Shown one piece after another: positions 34,011-43,383 of a stretch of 64,000 bases of DNA. Under the pieces are notes generated by a model. It saw nothing but the letters and a program-made list of their open reading frames with translations. It was not told the DNA's origin and made no database searches. A program made the translations under genes and the position numbers. This DNA is from Gemmatimonadota bacterium (GTDB taxonomy: Bacteria > Gemmatimonadota > Gemmatimonadetes > Gemmatimonadales > Gemmatimonadaceae): positions 124,001 through 188,000 of the forward strand of contig DAHUXM010000018.1 in assembly GCA_027307165.1 (NCBI GenBank). Reading direction: 5' to 3'. Position 1 is the stretch's first letter; the number at the start of each line of letters is the position of its first letter.

Positions 34011-34445
34011 ATGACCTGGCAATCTCATCTTCTCACGACGCCGGAACAGCTTCGCGACCTTCTGGAGCGGGCCAAGCGGATCGCCGTACTCGGAATCAAG
34101 CCCGATCCAAACCAGCCGGCGTATGACATCCCCGCATACTTGCAGAACGCCGGCTACGAAATCATTCCTGTCCCTGTCTACTATCCGGATCTGAAAGAAG
34201 TACTGGGTCAACCGGTATATCGATCGCTCGTCGACGTTCCTGGCGAGATAGACATCGTCGACGTGTTTCGACGCCCCGCGGACATCCCGAAGCATGTCGA
34301 TGACATGATCGCGAAGCATCCGAAGGCCGTCTGGTTCCAGCTCGGAATTCGGAATGACGAAGCGGCAGAGGCGCTCGCACGTGCAGGAATCGACGTCGTG
34401 CAGGATCACTGCATGCAGGTGGAGCTGCAGCGGATCGGAAGGTAG
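34011..34445 (+). CDS. CoA-binding domain protein (YccU type)
   Basis: 144 residues, a single CoA-binding Rossmann domain: KRIAVLGIKPDPNQPAYDIPAYLQNAGYEIIPVPVYY, VDVPGEIDIVDVFRRPADIPKHVDDMI, WFQLGIRNDEAAEALARAGIDVVQDHCMQVE. The closing 'V.DHCMQVE' is the family end. The ATG at 34011 starts 16 residues before the fold; the frame upstream is not family-like. Function of these small stand-alone domains is unclear. A paired-palindrome repeat follows its stop. Confidence 0.9.
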   Translation: MTWQSHLLTTPEQLRDLLERAKRIAVLGIKPDPNQPAYDIPAYLQNAGYEIIPVPVYYPDLKEVLGQPVYRSLVDVPGEIDIVDVFRRPADIPKHVDDMIAKHPKAVWFQLGIRNDEAAEALARAGIDVVQDHCMQVELQRIGR

Positions 34446-34455
34446 CAGAACAGAT

Positions 34456-34590
34456 CGTCATTCCCGCGAAAGCGGATTGGAGAGTCGTCATTCCCGCGAA
34501 AGCGGGAATCCATCTGTTGCCGATCAGCTTCGCGCTATCATCGCACTCGGAGACCGATAACATGGATTCCCGCTTTCGCGGGAATGACGA
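34456..34590. repeat. paired-palindrome (REPIN-like) element, copy 2, with an extra truncated arm
   Basis: The complete pair is 34484-34590 and has the same internal core as the copy at 11086-11193 (CATCTGTTGCCGATCAGC ... GATAACATGG). In front of it, 34456-34475 repeats the first 20 bases of the left arm and then breaks off, as if one arm was duplicated or left behind by another copy. It lies 10 bp after the CoA-binding gene. Confidence 0.85.
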
Positions 34591-34624
34591 ATCCGTGGGC
34601 GCTTTCGCCGGGCCGACTAGCCAC

Positions 34625-35863
34625 CTACGCGCAGACCTGGTTGCGGCCGCGGTCCTTGGCGCGATACAGCGCGGCGTCTGCCTGCGCGAACAGATCTTCG
34701 GCGCTGTCGACGTGCGGTGACGGGAAGCACGAGACGCCGATCGAAACGGTGACTCGGACCGAAGCTGTCCGGGCGGCCTCGAAGTTGTGCTGCTCCACCC
34801 GCTGCCGGATACGCTCGGCGAAAGCAACGGCGCCCATCTCACCCGTTTCCGGAAGGACTACCACGAATTCCTCGCCGCCGTAACGCGCGACCATGTCCAC
34901 GCTGCGCACAGCACGCTGCAGGATCATGCCGATGCCGCGCAACACTTCGTCACCGACCAGATGGCCGAAGGTGTCGTTGACGAGCTTGAAGTGATCCAGA
35001 TCGATCATGAGCATCGTCAGCGGTGAATTGTAGCGCCGCACCCGCTCGAGCTCCGCGACAAGACGAATCGTCAATGCGCGGCGATTGAGTAGATGCGTGA
35101 GCGGATCGGTATGCGCCAGCGCTTCCAGGCGCGCGTTATCCGCCTTGGTCTGCTCGATGGTGTGCGCCTGTTCGATCGCGTTCACGGCACTCTTGATCAC
35201 CGTGTCGGCGAACTCGACGTCGCTTGCCGCAAGTGGATCCTGATCGGTCGTGCGGCGCAGGAGGAACACACCGGTGCGCATCTTCTCGAACGCGAACGGG
35301 ATCGCGATGACGGAGCGCACGTTCATGCGGGTGCCGTCGCGTGCCCACTGTTCGCGCAGACGGGCGTACCACGGACTCGTCTGCAGGTCCTGTATCAGCA
35401 CCGGCCGCTTCTGATCCAGTGCGGCGGAGACTTCGGGATAGCGATCGAGCTCGATCTCCAGGTTTGCGAGATTGGGTTGCTCGAATGCGGTGGCGACCAT
35501 TCCACGTGCATCGCCCGCTCTGGCGAGAATCACCGACGAATGGGAGAGCTGCAGTGCGCGCGCGAGCCGCCGGGCGACCATGTGGAAGATCTCCTCGGTA
35601 GAGAGATTCCCCATGACTTCGTGCATGATGTCGACGAGGTGACGCTTGCTCTCAGCTTCCTGTCGCGTGCGAAGCAGCTCGCCTTCAGCCTTGCGCAGGG
35701 CAGCACGCAGCGCTTCCAGTTGATCGCCGGCTTCGGCGGTACCGGCTGGAGCCGCAGGATCAGGGAGATTCTGCGGCGTTTGCTCGCACTCCGGACCAGT
35801 CACACCCGCTCGAGTGGGATCGGGATCGGCGTCGGGAGGATTTCCTTGCGGGTCCACCGTCAT
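34625..35863 (-). CDS. GAF-GGDEF diguanylate cyclase
   Basis: 412 residues: a Pro-rich start (residues 1-45), a short coiled coil (EALRAALRKAEGELLRTRQEAESKR), a GAF domain (about 75-240; NLSTEEIFHMVARRLARALQLSHSSVIL ... SVIAIPFAFEKMRTGVFLL) and a GGDEF domain with DPLTHLLNRRAL, IDLDHFKLVNDTFGH and the active site RYGGEEFVVVLP. An RxxD inhibitory site (RSVD) stands five residues before GGEEF, so product inhibition is expected. Makes c-di-GMP, cytoplasmic. ATG at 35863, 50 bp after the gyrA stop; probably in the gyrA transcript. Confidence 0.93.
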   Translation of the reverse strand: MTVDPQGNPPDADPDPTRAGVTGPECEQTPQNLPDPAAPAGTAEAGDQLEALRAALRKAEGELLRTRQEAESKRHLVDIMHEVMGNLSTEEIFHMVARRLARALQLSHSSVILARAGDARGMVATAFEQPNLANLEIELDRYPEVSAALDQKRPVLIQDLQTSPWYARLREQWARDGTRMNVRSVIAIPFAFEKMRTGVFLLRRTTDQDPLAASDVEFADTVIKSAVNAIEQAHTIEQTKADNARLEALAHTDPLTHLLNRRALTIRLVAELERVRRYNSPLTMLMIDLDHFKLVNDTFGHLVGDEVLRGIGMILQRAVRSVDMVARYGGEEFVVVLPETGEMGAVAFAERIRQRVEQHNFEAARTASVRVTVSIGVSCFPSPHVDSAEDLFAQADAALYRAKDRGRNQVCA

Positions 35864-35912
35864 CGGATTTCGATCCGCACTCGTGGGATGTGGCGGCTCA
35901 GTCAGGTCCCTG

Positions 35913-38429
35913 TCACTCTTCGTCAGCAAGCGTTTCGACCGTCTCCTCATCCGCGGTGCCGTCGTCATCCTCGACCTTGTCTTCGGGAATGACACGGGCA
36001 ACTGCAGTCACAAGATCGCCATCGTCCAGATTAACGAGCTTAACACCCTGCGCAATTCTTCCTGTCACGCGCACCTGTGAAACGGACGAACGTATGATGA
36101 CGCCGTGTTTCGTAATGAGCATGATCTCATCTTCGGGCAGCACTTCCATGAGTGACACAACGTCACCGGTCTTGTCCGTGCGGTTGACAGTGATGATTCC
36201 CTTTCCACCGCGCTTCTGAACTCTGTAATCATCTATGTGCGAGCACTTGCCGAGTCCCTTTTCGGTTACCACGAGAAGAGTCGCCTCGCGCTTGATCACC
36301 ACCATCCCAACGACCGCGTCGTCGGGACGCAGCTCGATGCCCTTCACACCTGTTGTGTCGCGGCCCATCTCGCGCACATCCTTCTCATGGAATCGTACAG
36401 ACAGGCCATGCTTTGTTGCGAGCACGACGTCGTTCGTTCCACTTGTAACCTGCACGTCGATCAGCTCGTCACCGGATTCAATCTTGATTGCCTTGATTCC
36501 GTTGGCGCGCGGATTTGCGTACGCCGACAGCGCCGTCTTCTTGACGGTGCCGCGGCGAGTGCAGAACAGCAACGACTGCGTATCTCCGAACTCTCGCACG
36601 GGAACCACAGCCCGAATCTGAGTATCGGGCTGGACGTTGATGAGGTTAACGATGGGCTTGCCCCTGCTGGCGCGGCCAGCCTGGGGGATCTCGTGGACCT
36701 TGAGCCAGAAACAGCGCCCATCATCCGTGAAACAGAGGATGTAGTCGTGGGTCGACCCGATAAACAGGTGCTCGATGAAGTCCTCTTCCTTGAGCCCCTG
36801 CCCGTTCAGGCCGCGGCCGCCGCGACGCTGCTTGCGGTAGGTCGAGGTGGACGTCCTCTTGATGTATCCCGTATGCGAAATCGTGATCACCATGTCCTCC
36901 TCGGCGATCAGATCTTCGACCGAGAACTCGCCCTGGTCGTTGGTGATCTCGGATCGACGCTCGTCCCCGTAGGTGGCGTTGATCTTCTCCAGCTCCTCGC
37001 GAATGATCTGCATGCGGCGCGGACGTGACGCGAGGATGTCGCGCATCTCCTTGATGAATGCGCGCAGATCCTTGAGCTCGGCTTCCAGCTTCTCGATCTC
37101 GAGGCCGGTGAGCTTGGCGAGACGCATGTTGAGGATCGCTTCCGCCTGCCGCTCGCTCAGCTTGAAGCGCGCCTGAAGCTGCGTGCTCGCGGTGGGCGTA
37201 TCCTTGGCCGCACGGATGAGCTTGATGACCGCGTCGATGTTGTCGACGGCGATCTTCAATCCTTCCAGGATGTGCTCGCGCTCGAGCGCCTTGTCCAGCT
37301 CGAACTGGGTGCGCCGCGTCACTACTTCGTGACGGTGCGCGATGAAGTGCATCAACACATCCTTGAGCGGCAACACCTTCGGCACCAGCTGACCCGTCAC
37401 CGAATCCGGGACAAGCGCGAGCATGATGACACCGAACGTGGACTGCATCGCGGTGTGCTTGTACAGCTGGTTCAGAACTACGCGAGGAATCGCGTCGCGC
37501 TTGAGCTCGATCACCATGCGCATTCCGTCGCGATCACTCTCGTCGCGCAGATCGCTGATGCCTTCGAGCTTGCCTTCGCGGACCTGATCGCGGATGTCGA
37601 TGAGCAACCGCGACTTGTTGACCTGGTACGGCAGCTCGGTGACGACGATCTGGGCGCGATTGGAAGACTCGCGTTCCTCGATCACCGCGCGAGCGCGCAT
37701 GACGATTCGTCCGCGGCCGGTTTCCTGGTAGTCGGTGATTCCGGCGGTGCCGTAGATGTAACCGGCCGTCGGGAAATCGGGCCCCTTGATGTGCTTGCGG
37801 AGCGCGCTGGCCGGGAGATCGGGGTCTTCGATGAGCGCGACGAGCGCGCTCGTGACTTCACGAAGATTGTGCGGCGGGATGTTGGTCGCCATTCCAACCG
37901 CGATGCCGGACGAGCCGTTGACGAGCAGATTGGGCATCGCCGACGGAAGCACGCGCGGCTCCTGCAGGCGATCGTCGAAGTTCGGCTGGAAGTCGACGGT
38001 GTTCTTGTCGATGTCGCCGAGCATCTCGGTGGCGATCCGCGTGAGACGCGCTTCGGTGTAGCGATATGCGGCCGCGTTGTCGCCATCGACGGATCCGAAG
38101 TTTCCCTGACCGTCCACCAGAGGATAGCGCAGCGAGAAGTCCTGCACCATGCGCACGAGCGCGTCGTACACCGAGCTGTCACCGTGCGGGTGATACTTGC
38201 CGAGCACGTCGCCGACGACGGTCGCTGACTTCTTGTAGGGGCGTCCGGGAACAAGACCGAGCTCGTTCATCGCATACAGAACTCTGCGATGCACCGGCTT
38301 GAGGCCGTCACGCACGTCCGGGAGCGCGCGCGAGACGATGACGCTCATCGAGTAGTTGATGAACGATTCCTGAACCTCTTCGTGGATCAGCCGCGGGAGT
38401 ATTCGCTCGCGGTTATTTGGAGCTGTCAT
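35913..38429 (-). CDS. gyrA: DNA gyrase subunit A
   Basis: 838 residues. Breakage-reunion domain with [39 protein letters not shown] (the quinolone region, Ser present at the E. coli Ser83 position), the active tyrosine in [10 protein letters not shown], and the C-terminal beta-pinwheel holding the GyrA-box QRRGGRG. The box separates it from ParC. ATG at 38427-38429 preferred; a GTG six codons upstream is possible. The acidic tail ([19 protein letters not shown]) is longer than in E. coli style tails. gyrB is not in the window. Confidence 0.97.
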   Translation of the reverse strand: MTAPNNRERILPRLIHEEVQESFINYSMSVIVSRALPDVRDGLKPVHRRVLYAMNELGLVPGRPYKKSATVVGDVLGKYHPHGDSSVYDALVRMVQDFSLRYPLVDGQGNFGSVDGDNAAAYRYTEARLTRIATEMLGDIDKNTVDFQPNFDDRLQEPRVLPSAMPNLLVNGSSGIAVGMATNIPPHNLREVTSALVALIEDPDLPASALRKHIKGPDFPTAGYIYGTAGITDYQETGRGRIVMRARAVIEERESSNRAQIVVTELPYQVNKSRLLIDIRDQVREGKLEGISDLRDESDRDGMRMVIELKRDAIPRVVLNQLYKHTAMQSTFGVIMLALVPDSVTGQLVPKVLPLKDVLMHFIAHRHEVVTRRTQFELDKALEREHILEGLKIAVDNIDAVIKLIRAAKDTPTASTQLQARFKLSERQAEAILNMRLAKLTGLEIEKLEAELKDLRAFIKEMRDILASRPRRMQIIREELEKINATYGDERRSEITNDQGEFSVEDLIAEEDMVITISHTGYIKRTSTSTYRKQRRGGRGLNGQGLKEEDFIEHLFIGSTHDYILCFTDDGRCFWLKVHEIPQAGRASRGKPIVNLINVQPDTQIRAVVPVREFGDTQSLLFCTRRGTVKKTALSAYANPRANGIKAIKIESGDELIDVQVTSGTNDVVLATKHGLSVRFHEKDVREMGRDTTGVKGIELRPDDAVVGMVVIKREATLLVVTEKGLGKCSHIDDYRVQKRGGKGIITVNRTDKTGDVVSLMEVLPEDEIMLITKHGVIIRSSVSQVRVTGRIAQGVKLVNLDDGDLVTAVARVIPEDKVEDDDGTADEETVETLADEE

Positions 38430-38509
38430 GGCGTGTCGATACCGCACTTGCGGTGGGCATCCGGGCAGGCACCCACCTGATGATTTGAGCTAATTCAGGG
38501 GAACCTTGA

Positions 38510-38538
38510 AATATAGCCGCCGGAACGCCTTTTAGCAA
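38510..38538 (-). promoter_or_regulatory. sigma-70-like promoter of gyrA
   Basis: Minus strand TTGCTA (38533-38538), 17-bp spacer, TATATT (38510-38515), about 80 bases before the gyrA ATG. The -10 matches five of six consensus bases and the -35 four of six. The AT-rich patch is unusual in this GC-rich sequence. Confidence 0.55.
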
Positions 38539-38634
38539 CCTGACCACAACAACGTAAGTTATTGTGGGACAATGATTTAGCGCATCGCTTTCGCGATCGC
38601 GCAGCGCGTCCTCGATTCGGTATCTATTCGGGGG

Positions 38635-39381
38635 CTAAAAGCCGCCGGATTCGGACTCGAACTCGTCGGTCCGGTCGGCAGCATCCTGTGCCGCGTTTTC
38701 GCGGTCGATCGACTCACGCTCGGCCTTGTACCGGTTGTACCAGTTGCGCGTCACCTCGCCGGCCAGATCCCGGTTGCCGAGCCCGAAGGCGAGCGAAGCC
38801 GAGAGCGCGATGGCGCCGAAGAGTATCGCGAAGGCGGTAGTGACGATGTCGGTTGCGACCCCCAGCTCCTGCAGTGCCATGAAGATGGCGATGAGGATCA
38901 CCCCGCCCTTTCCGAACCGCGACAGGGTCGGGCCGCCGTGTATCGCCCCCGCGGAGGCCATGATGAGCCCGCCCACGAAGTCGCCGAGTACGATGCCGAC
39001 GATGATGATTACGATCGCCGCAATGAGGCTCGGGATGTAGCTCACCAGCTCGCCGAACATGTTGCCGAGCGACGAGAGGCCAAGGGCGTTGGCGGCGATC
39101 ATCAGGACGGCGAACATCACGAACCAGAAGACCACGCTCGCCGTGACACGCGTCGGGTTCATGTGGGAACCGGAGCGCTCGACTGCCTGGAGCACGCCAC
39201 CGCGCTCCAGGATGTGGTTGAAATGAACTCGCCGGAGAAGCTTGTCGGTTCCCTTCTCCAGCAACCTGGCCAGGAGGTAACCCGCGAAGAGGATTACGAG
39301 GGCGCCGAAAAGCGCGGGGACGTAGTGATAGAGCTGGTCGAAGCTGTCCTGCAGGCGGTCGCCGAAGCTGGTCGAATCCAT
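38635..39381 (-). CDS. small mechanosensitive-channel-like membrane protein (conserved TM helix repeats)
   Basis: 248 residues with four or five helices: YHYVPALFGALVILFAGYLLARLLEKG, ASVVFWFVMFAVLMIAANALGL, SYIPSLIAAIVIIIVGIVLGDFVGGLI, GVILIAIFMALQELGVATDIV and AFAILFGAIALSASLAFGLGNRDLAG. These are the conserved-TM-helix (PF05552) repeats that precede MscS pores; the last helix has the Gly/Ala pattern of an MscS pore. The soluble beta domain of MscS is missing, replaced by a charged tail. Gating in response to tension is assumed from the family. ATG at 39381 chosen, since the frame before it is not hydrophobic. Confidence 0.82.
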   Translation of the reverse strand: MDSTSFGDRLQDSFDQLYHYVPALFGALVILFAGYLLARLLEKGTDKLLRRVHFNHILERGGVLQAVERSGSHMNPTRVTASVVFWFVMFAVLMIAANALGLSSLGNMFGELVSYIPSLIAAIVIIIVGIVLGDFVGGLIMASAGAIHGGPTLSRFGKGGVILIAIFMALQELGVATDIVTTAFAILFGAIALSASLAFGLGNRDLAGEVTRNWYNRYKAERESIDRENAAQDAADRTDEFESESGGF

Positions 39382-39426
39382 GGATGGGAAATCTATGGGC
39401 AACCGCTCAGCCGTGCGCAACGGGTT

Positions 39427-39769
39427 TCACGCCATGAAGCGGGCGAGATATGGTTCAGTGCGGCTCGCGGCGGCGCGCGACACCTCCGCGGGTGTGCCCA
39501 TCGTGACAATCGTCCCTCCCTCTTCACCGGCACCCGGCCCGATATCGATCACCCAGTCGCTTCCGGAAACGACGCGCATGTCGTGCTCCACCAGGACATA
39601 CAGAGTGTTTGCCATGTGACGGGGGCTGCAATTCTGCCGCGGGCTTGATCCGCTGCGCTTCGCCGATGTTCCGGCCGTGGCATGCGATCTCCAGAGTCCT
39701 GGCGTTGTAACGCGCACCGTGACACGTTGGGCAGGGAGTGTAAACGCTCGGAAAAGAGCCGGTGAAGTT
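39427..39769 (-). pseudogene. decayed uvrA-like gene (C-terminal ABC half)
   Basis: Two out-of-frame pieces of one UvrA C-terminal ATPase are seen. 39617-39769 encodes FPSVYTPCPTCHGARYN (zinc finger) and LEIACHGRNI, fused directly to GEAQRIKPAAEL, the ABC signature that should lie about 60 residues later. 39427-39618, in another frame, encodes NTLYVLVEHDMRVVSGSDW and VIDIGPGAGEEGG, the H-loop and C-terminus. The Walker B segment between them is gone and no Walker A half exists upstream. So there are at least two internal deletions plus a frameshift. The wording resembles UvrA2-type proteins. Not functional. Confidence 0.85.
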
Positions 39770-39932
39770 TTAGGTGTCAGCTGGCACGAGAGAGCTTGTC
39801 GTAAACGATTGGGCAGCTCGGAGGCGCCAGCATCATGCCGTGTCAGCGGCGCACATGCGCGCGATCCGCGCTGGCGCCGAGCGCCTTGGACGGGCACGGT
39901 GGCGTTGGGCACGCAGCGGGGCCTGCCCTTAC

Positions 39933-40157
39933 TTAGTTGCGGGTGCCGCGCTTGACGTCGAAGATCGCGCTTCTATGGCAGCCGCCGCATATGAGCCATT
40001 CACGTTGGCGCGAGTAGCCCAGGCCGAACGAGCCGCCGCCTATCGATCGGGAGGTCATGCGGCCACCACAGACGGGGCACACTACGGGCTGCTCACCAAT
40101 AAAGGCATCCTTGATCTCGGCGAGCTGGGTAGGGGTGTACTGGGCGGACTCGGACAT
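39933..40157 (-). CDS. small zinc-ribbon protein
   Basis: 74 residues. Two Cys pairs, CPVCGG near residue 27 and CGGC near 57, form a probable zinc ribbon around RMTSRSIGGGSFGLGYSRQREW. Start ATG at 40155-40157. No family recognised. It lies between the decayed uvrA and a tandem repeat and could be a DNA- or RNA-binding adaptor, but nothing shows this. Confidence 0.65.
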   Translation of the reverse strand: MSESAQYTPTQLAEIKDAFIGEQPVVCPVCGGRMTSRSIGGGSFGLGYSRQREWLICGGCHRSAIFDVKRGTRN

Positions 40158-40210
40158 GCCTTCATTTTACGCAAATGCAGCGTTTGTCGCCGCCCGGTGC
40201 GGTAGATCTG

Positions 40211-40358
40211 GATCCGATTGCGCCTGAATGGGCCGCGCGCGGATATATCCGTTCGACATCCGAATCCGATCGCACGTAACGGGGGCAGGCGCGGATATAT
40301 CCGTTCGACATCCGAATCCGATCGCACGTAACGGGGCCAGGCGCGGATATATCCGCGC
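40211..40358. repeat. 52-bp tandem repeat with GGATATATCC palindromes
   Basis: Two near-identical 52-bp units start at 40238 and 40290 (one difference near the end, GGGGGCAGG versus GGGGCCAGG). A partial third unit begins at 40342 and is closed by CCGCG so that CGCGGATATATCCGCG is a perfect palindrome. A diverged unit tail lies upstream (40211-40237). Each unit carries GGATATATCC. The block is between the zinc-ribbon gene and the MDR dehydrogenase, both on the minus strand. No spacers, so not CRISPR. Confidence 0.85.
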
Positions 40359-40433
40359 CGTACGCATGACCACCAATTCGGCGCGTGGTTGGGCGTCGTC
40401 GGGTGCGGCCGCCAATTCGGCGCGCGGCGAATA

Positions 40434-41456
40434 TTATGGGGCGCGGTCCGACGGTATGGTCACGACGATCTTGCCGAACTGCGCGCCGCTCTGCAGGCGC
40501 GCGAAGGCTTCTCTTCCCTGCGTGATGTCGAATACGGAATCGATCGGCGGCAGCAGGCGACGGTTACGCAGCTCCTCCGCGACAGCTGCGAACTCCGCGT
40601 CGTTGCCCATCGTGGAACCGAGTATGGTCCACTGATTCCAGAACAGCTTGCGCGCGTCGGTGGTGACCGTTGGACCTGACGTCGCGCCGCACGTCACGAG
40701 TCTGCCAAATTTGCCGAGCGCGCCGAGTGAGGATTGCCAGGTCGCCTCGCCGACGGAATCGACGACGACGTCCACGCCGCGTTTTCCGGTGCGCGCTCGA
40801 ATCTCTTTCGCGACATCCGTCGTACTATAGTTGATGGTTTCGTCTGCACCGAGTTCGCGCGTGCGGGCGAGTTTCTCGTCGCTGGACGACGTGACCCAGA
40901 CGCGCGCGCCGGCCTGTTTCGCGATCTGGAGCGCGGAAAGCGCCACGCCGCCTCCGATTCCCTGGATGAGGACCTGCTCGTCGGATCGGAGCTGCGCACG
41001 CGTAACGAGCATGCGCCACGCGGTGAGCGTTGTGAGCGTGAAGGCGGCGGCTTCGGGAATCGGCGTATCGCGCGGAATACGTGCGACGTTCCGCTCGGGC
41101 ACCACTATGTACTCCGCGATGGTGCCTGGCGCGTGCTCGCCGAGCAGGCGAAATCGAACACAGAGAGATTGCTCGCCGCGGCGGCAATATTCACAGGTCC
41201 CGTCGCTCAGGCCCGGATTGACGACTACGAGATCATCTGTTCCGTCGAGGATGCCGACCGCGTCGGCGCCCATTATCCAGGGTGGCGCAATCGTGGCGCC
41301 GGGCAGGCCCTTCAGAACGAAGAGGTCGAGGTGATTCAGCGCTGCCGCAAGAACGCGAATGCGGACTTCGCCCGGTGCGGGCTCCGGAACGGGCAGGTTG
41401 TCACGCAGCTCCAGCCGTTCGATACCGCCGTGCGCGGAGATTGTCAGTGCGCGCAA
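40434..41456 (-). CDS. zinc-type MDR alcohol dehydrogenase / quinone oxidoreductase family
   Basis: 340 residues. GroES-like N-terminal domain ([38 protein letters not shown]) and a NAD(P) Rossmann domain with [21 protein letters not shown]. Structural zinc site partly kept: [13 protein letters not shown] has three of the usual four Cys, the first replaced. The closest type is the 'zinc-binding dehydrogenase' group acting on alcohols, aldehydes or quinones. TTG start is forced by a stop just upstream in frame. Divergent from odhB with a 50-bp gap. Confidence 0.88.
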   Translation of the reverse strand: MRALTISAHGGIERLELRDNLPVPEPAPGEVRIRVLAAALNHLDLFVLKGLPGATIAPPWIMGADAVGILDGTDDLVVVNPGLSDGTCEYCRRGEQSLCVRFRLLGEHAPGTIAEYIVVPERNVARIPRDTPIPEAAAFTLTTLTAWRMLVTRAQLRSDEQVLIQGIGGGVALSALQIAKQAGARVWVTSSSDEKLARTRELGADETINYSTTDVAKEIRARTGKRGVDVVVDSVGEATWQSSLGALGKFGRLVTCGATSGPTVTTDARKLFWNQWTILGSTMGNDAEFAAVAEELRNRRLLPPIDSVFDITQGREAFARLQSGAQFGKIVVTIPSDRAP

Positions 41457-41506
41457 GTGTACTCAGTGAGGGGATATATTTAGGGACAAACATCAAGATA
41501 CTCGAA

Positions 41507-42787
41507 ATGATCGCTTTGAAAGTTCCGCCCCTCGGGGAATCCATTGTTGAAGCGACGGTGTCGCGCTGGGTCAAGCAGCAAGGTGACGCAGTGAACGCCG
41601 GCGATACCATACTGGAGCTCGACACCGACAAGATCACGGTCGAAGTGCCTGCACTCCGCGCCGGTGTCCTGGTGAAACAGGCCGTGAAGGAAGGCGACGT
41701 CGTCCATGTGGATGACGTACTCGGCGAGATCGACGAGACGGCGACGGCTGCTGCGCCTGCCGCTGCCAAGCCAGCTCCGCCCCCACAGGCTGCGCCGGCG
41801 GCAGTCGCGCCGCAACCTGCGCAACCCACGCAACCTGCACCGGCTGCACCGACCGTGGCTACAGGCGCGCCGCAGAAGTCTTCGCCGGCAGCACGGCAGG
41901 TAGCCGAGGTACGGGGCGTCGATATCGGCGCCGTCCAGGGAACGGGGCGCGGCGGTGTGGTGAGCAAGCCGGATGTGCTCGCTGCTCAACCATCGGCTCG
42001 CCCTGCGGCACAGCCGATAGCGGCCGCAACTCCAGCGGCGCCTTCAGGACCGCCTGCGCTTCGCTCGGCGCCTGCTCCGTCAGCACCGGGCGAGCGGGAA
42101 ACGCGCGAGAAGCTGTCGACGCGCCGCAAGCGCATCGCAGAGAACCTGCTCAAGTCGCATCTCGCGACGGCGCACCTGACGACGTTCAACGAGATCGACA
42201 TGAGCGCAGTCAGCTCGCTCCGCGAGCGCGTGAAGGAGAAGATCGAGAAGCAGCACGGCGTTCGCCTCTCGTTCATGCCGTTCTTCGTTCGCGCTGCATG
42301 CATCGCGCTGCGCGATTATCCCGTCGTCAACGCACAGCTGGACGGGGACGAGATCATCTACAAGAATTACGTGAACATGGGAATCGCCGTCGCGTCAGAG
42401 CAGGGACTGGTGGTTCCAAACATCAAGGACGCGGACCGGAAAGGATTGCTCGAGATTTCGCGCGACATCACGGCTGTTGCGAAGAAGGCGCGCGATGTCA
42501 AGCTGACGATGGACGATCTCACGGGCGGATCCTTCACGATCACGAATGGCGGTGTGTTCGGCTCGTTGGTATCCACTCCGATCATCAACTATCCGCAGGT
42601 CGGCATTCTCGGGCTGCACAAAATTCAGGATCGGCCTGTTGCGATAGCCGGCAAGGTCGAGATCCGGCCGATGATGTACGTCGCGCTGTCGTACGATCAT
42701 CGTATCATCGATGGACAGGCAGCGGTGCTGTTTCTGGTGCGCGTGAAGGAGTTGATGGAAGATCCTGCCACGATGTTGATCGAATGA
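41507..42787 (+). CDS. odhB: 2-oxoglutarate dehydrogenase E2, dihydrolipoamide succinyltransferase
   Basis: 426 residues. Lipoyl domain with [13 protein letters not shown] (lipoyl Lys at about 42), an Ala/Pro-rich linker (about 85-125), a peripheral subunit-binding domain ([33 protein letters not shown]), a second linker and the catalytic domain ending [16 protein letters not shown] (His near 398). The opening [16 protein letters not shown] favours the succinyl rather than acetyl enzyme. Carries succinyl groups in the TCA cycle. Operon odhB-LOG-lpd by ATGA overlaps; E1 (odhA) is not in the window. ATG at 41507 is where the lipoyl domain begins. Confidence 0.93.
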   Translation: MIALKVPPLGESIVEATVSRWVKQQGDAVNAGDTILELDTDKITVEVPALRAGVLVKQAVKEGDVVHVDDVLGEIDETATAAAPAAAKPAPPPQAAPAAVAPQPAQPTQPAPAAPTVATGAPQKSSPAARQVAEVRGVDIGAVQGTGRGGVVSKPDVLAAQPSARPAAQPIAAATPAAPSGPPALRSAPAPSAPGERETREKLSTRRKRIAENLLKSHLATAHLTTFNEIDMSAVSSLRERVKEKIEKQHGVRLSFMPFFVRAACIALRDYPVVNAQLDGDEIIYKNYVNMGIAVASEQGLVVPNIKDADRKGLLEISRDITAVAKKARDVKLTMDDLTGGSFTITNGGVFGSLVSTPIINYPQVGILGLHKIQDRPVAIAGKVEIRPMMYVALSYDHRIIDGQAAVLFLVRVKELMEDPATMLIE

Positions 42788-43383
42788 ACGGAGAAAGGAC
42801 CCGCGTAGCCGTCTATTGCGGCGCGAACGCGGGGCTGTCGGCGAATTTCGCGGAGGCTGCGCGCGCGTTGGGCGATGGGCTCGCGCGGAACGGAATCGGA
42901 GTCGTATACGGTGGTGCGTCGCGCGGGCTGATGGGAGTTCTCGCCGACGCGGCGCTCGCTGCGGGCGGCGAGGTGATCGGCGTGTTGCCGCGATCGCTCG
43001 GACATCGCGAGCTGGCGCACAAGGGGCTCAGCGAGCTCCACATCGTCGATACGATGCACGAGCGCAAGGCGCGCATCATCGACCTGTCGGATGCGTTCGC
43101 GGTGCTTCCGGGTGGAATCGGAACCCTCGACGAGTTCTTCGAGACGTTCACGTGGGCGCAGATCGGCATTCACTCCAAACCGATCGCGCTGATGGACGTC
43201 GATGGGTTCCATCAACCGCTTCTCGCACATCTCCGCAACTGCGTCGCGGCCGGATTTCTATCGCAGGAAAGACTGGACTCGCTTCTGGTGTATAAGGAAG
43301 TCGGGGATTTTTGCAAATTTCTCTCAATGGGCGCAGTACCTTCGGCGGTTGCGCCGAGGTACGCTGCGCTGGCTGAATCATGA
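42784..43383 (+). CDS. LOG family protein (nucleoside monophosphate phosphoribohydrolase)
   Basis: 199 residues with the Rossmann-like LOG fold: [80 protein letters not shown] (the PGGxGTxxE catalytic motif near residue 108), and [19 protein letters not shown]. Family members release bases from nucleoside 5'-monophosphates, in plants and some bacteria producing cytokinin. ATG overlaps odhB's stop and its own stop overlaps lpd's start, so it is nested inside a 2-oxoacid dehydrogenase operon. Confidence 0.93.
   Translation: MNGERTRVAVYCGANAGLSANFAEAARALGDGLARNGIGVVYGGASRGLMGVLADAALAAGGEVIGVLPRSLGHRELAHKGLSELHIVDTMHERKARIIDLSDAFAVLPGGIGTLDEFFETFTWAQIGIHSKPIALMDVDGFHQPLLAHLRNCVAAGFLSQERLDSLLVYKEVGDFCKFLSMGAVPSAVAPRYAALAES

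Noticed and set aside
40211-40358. CRISPR-like array
   Set aside because: Units follow directly with no spacers and no cas genes are nearby.
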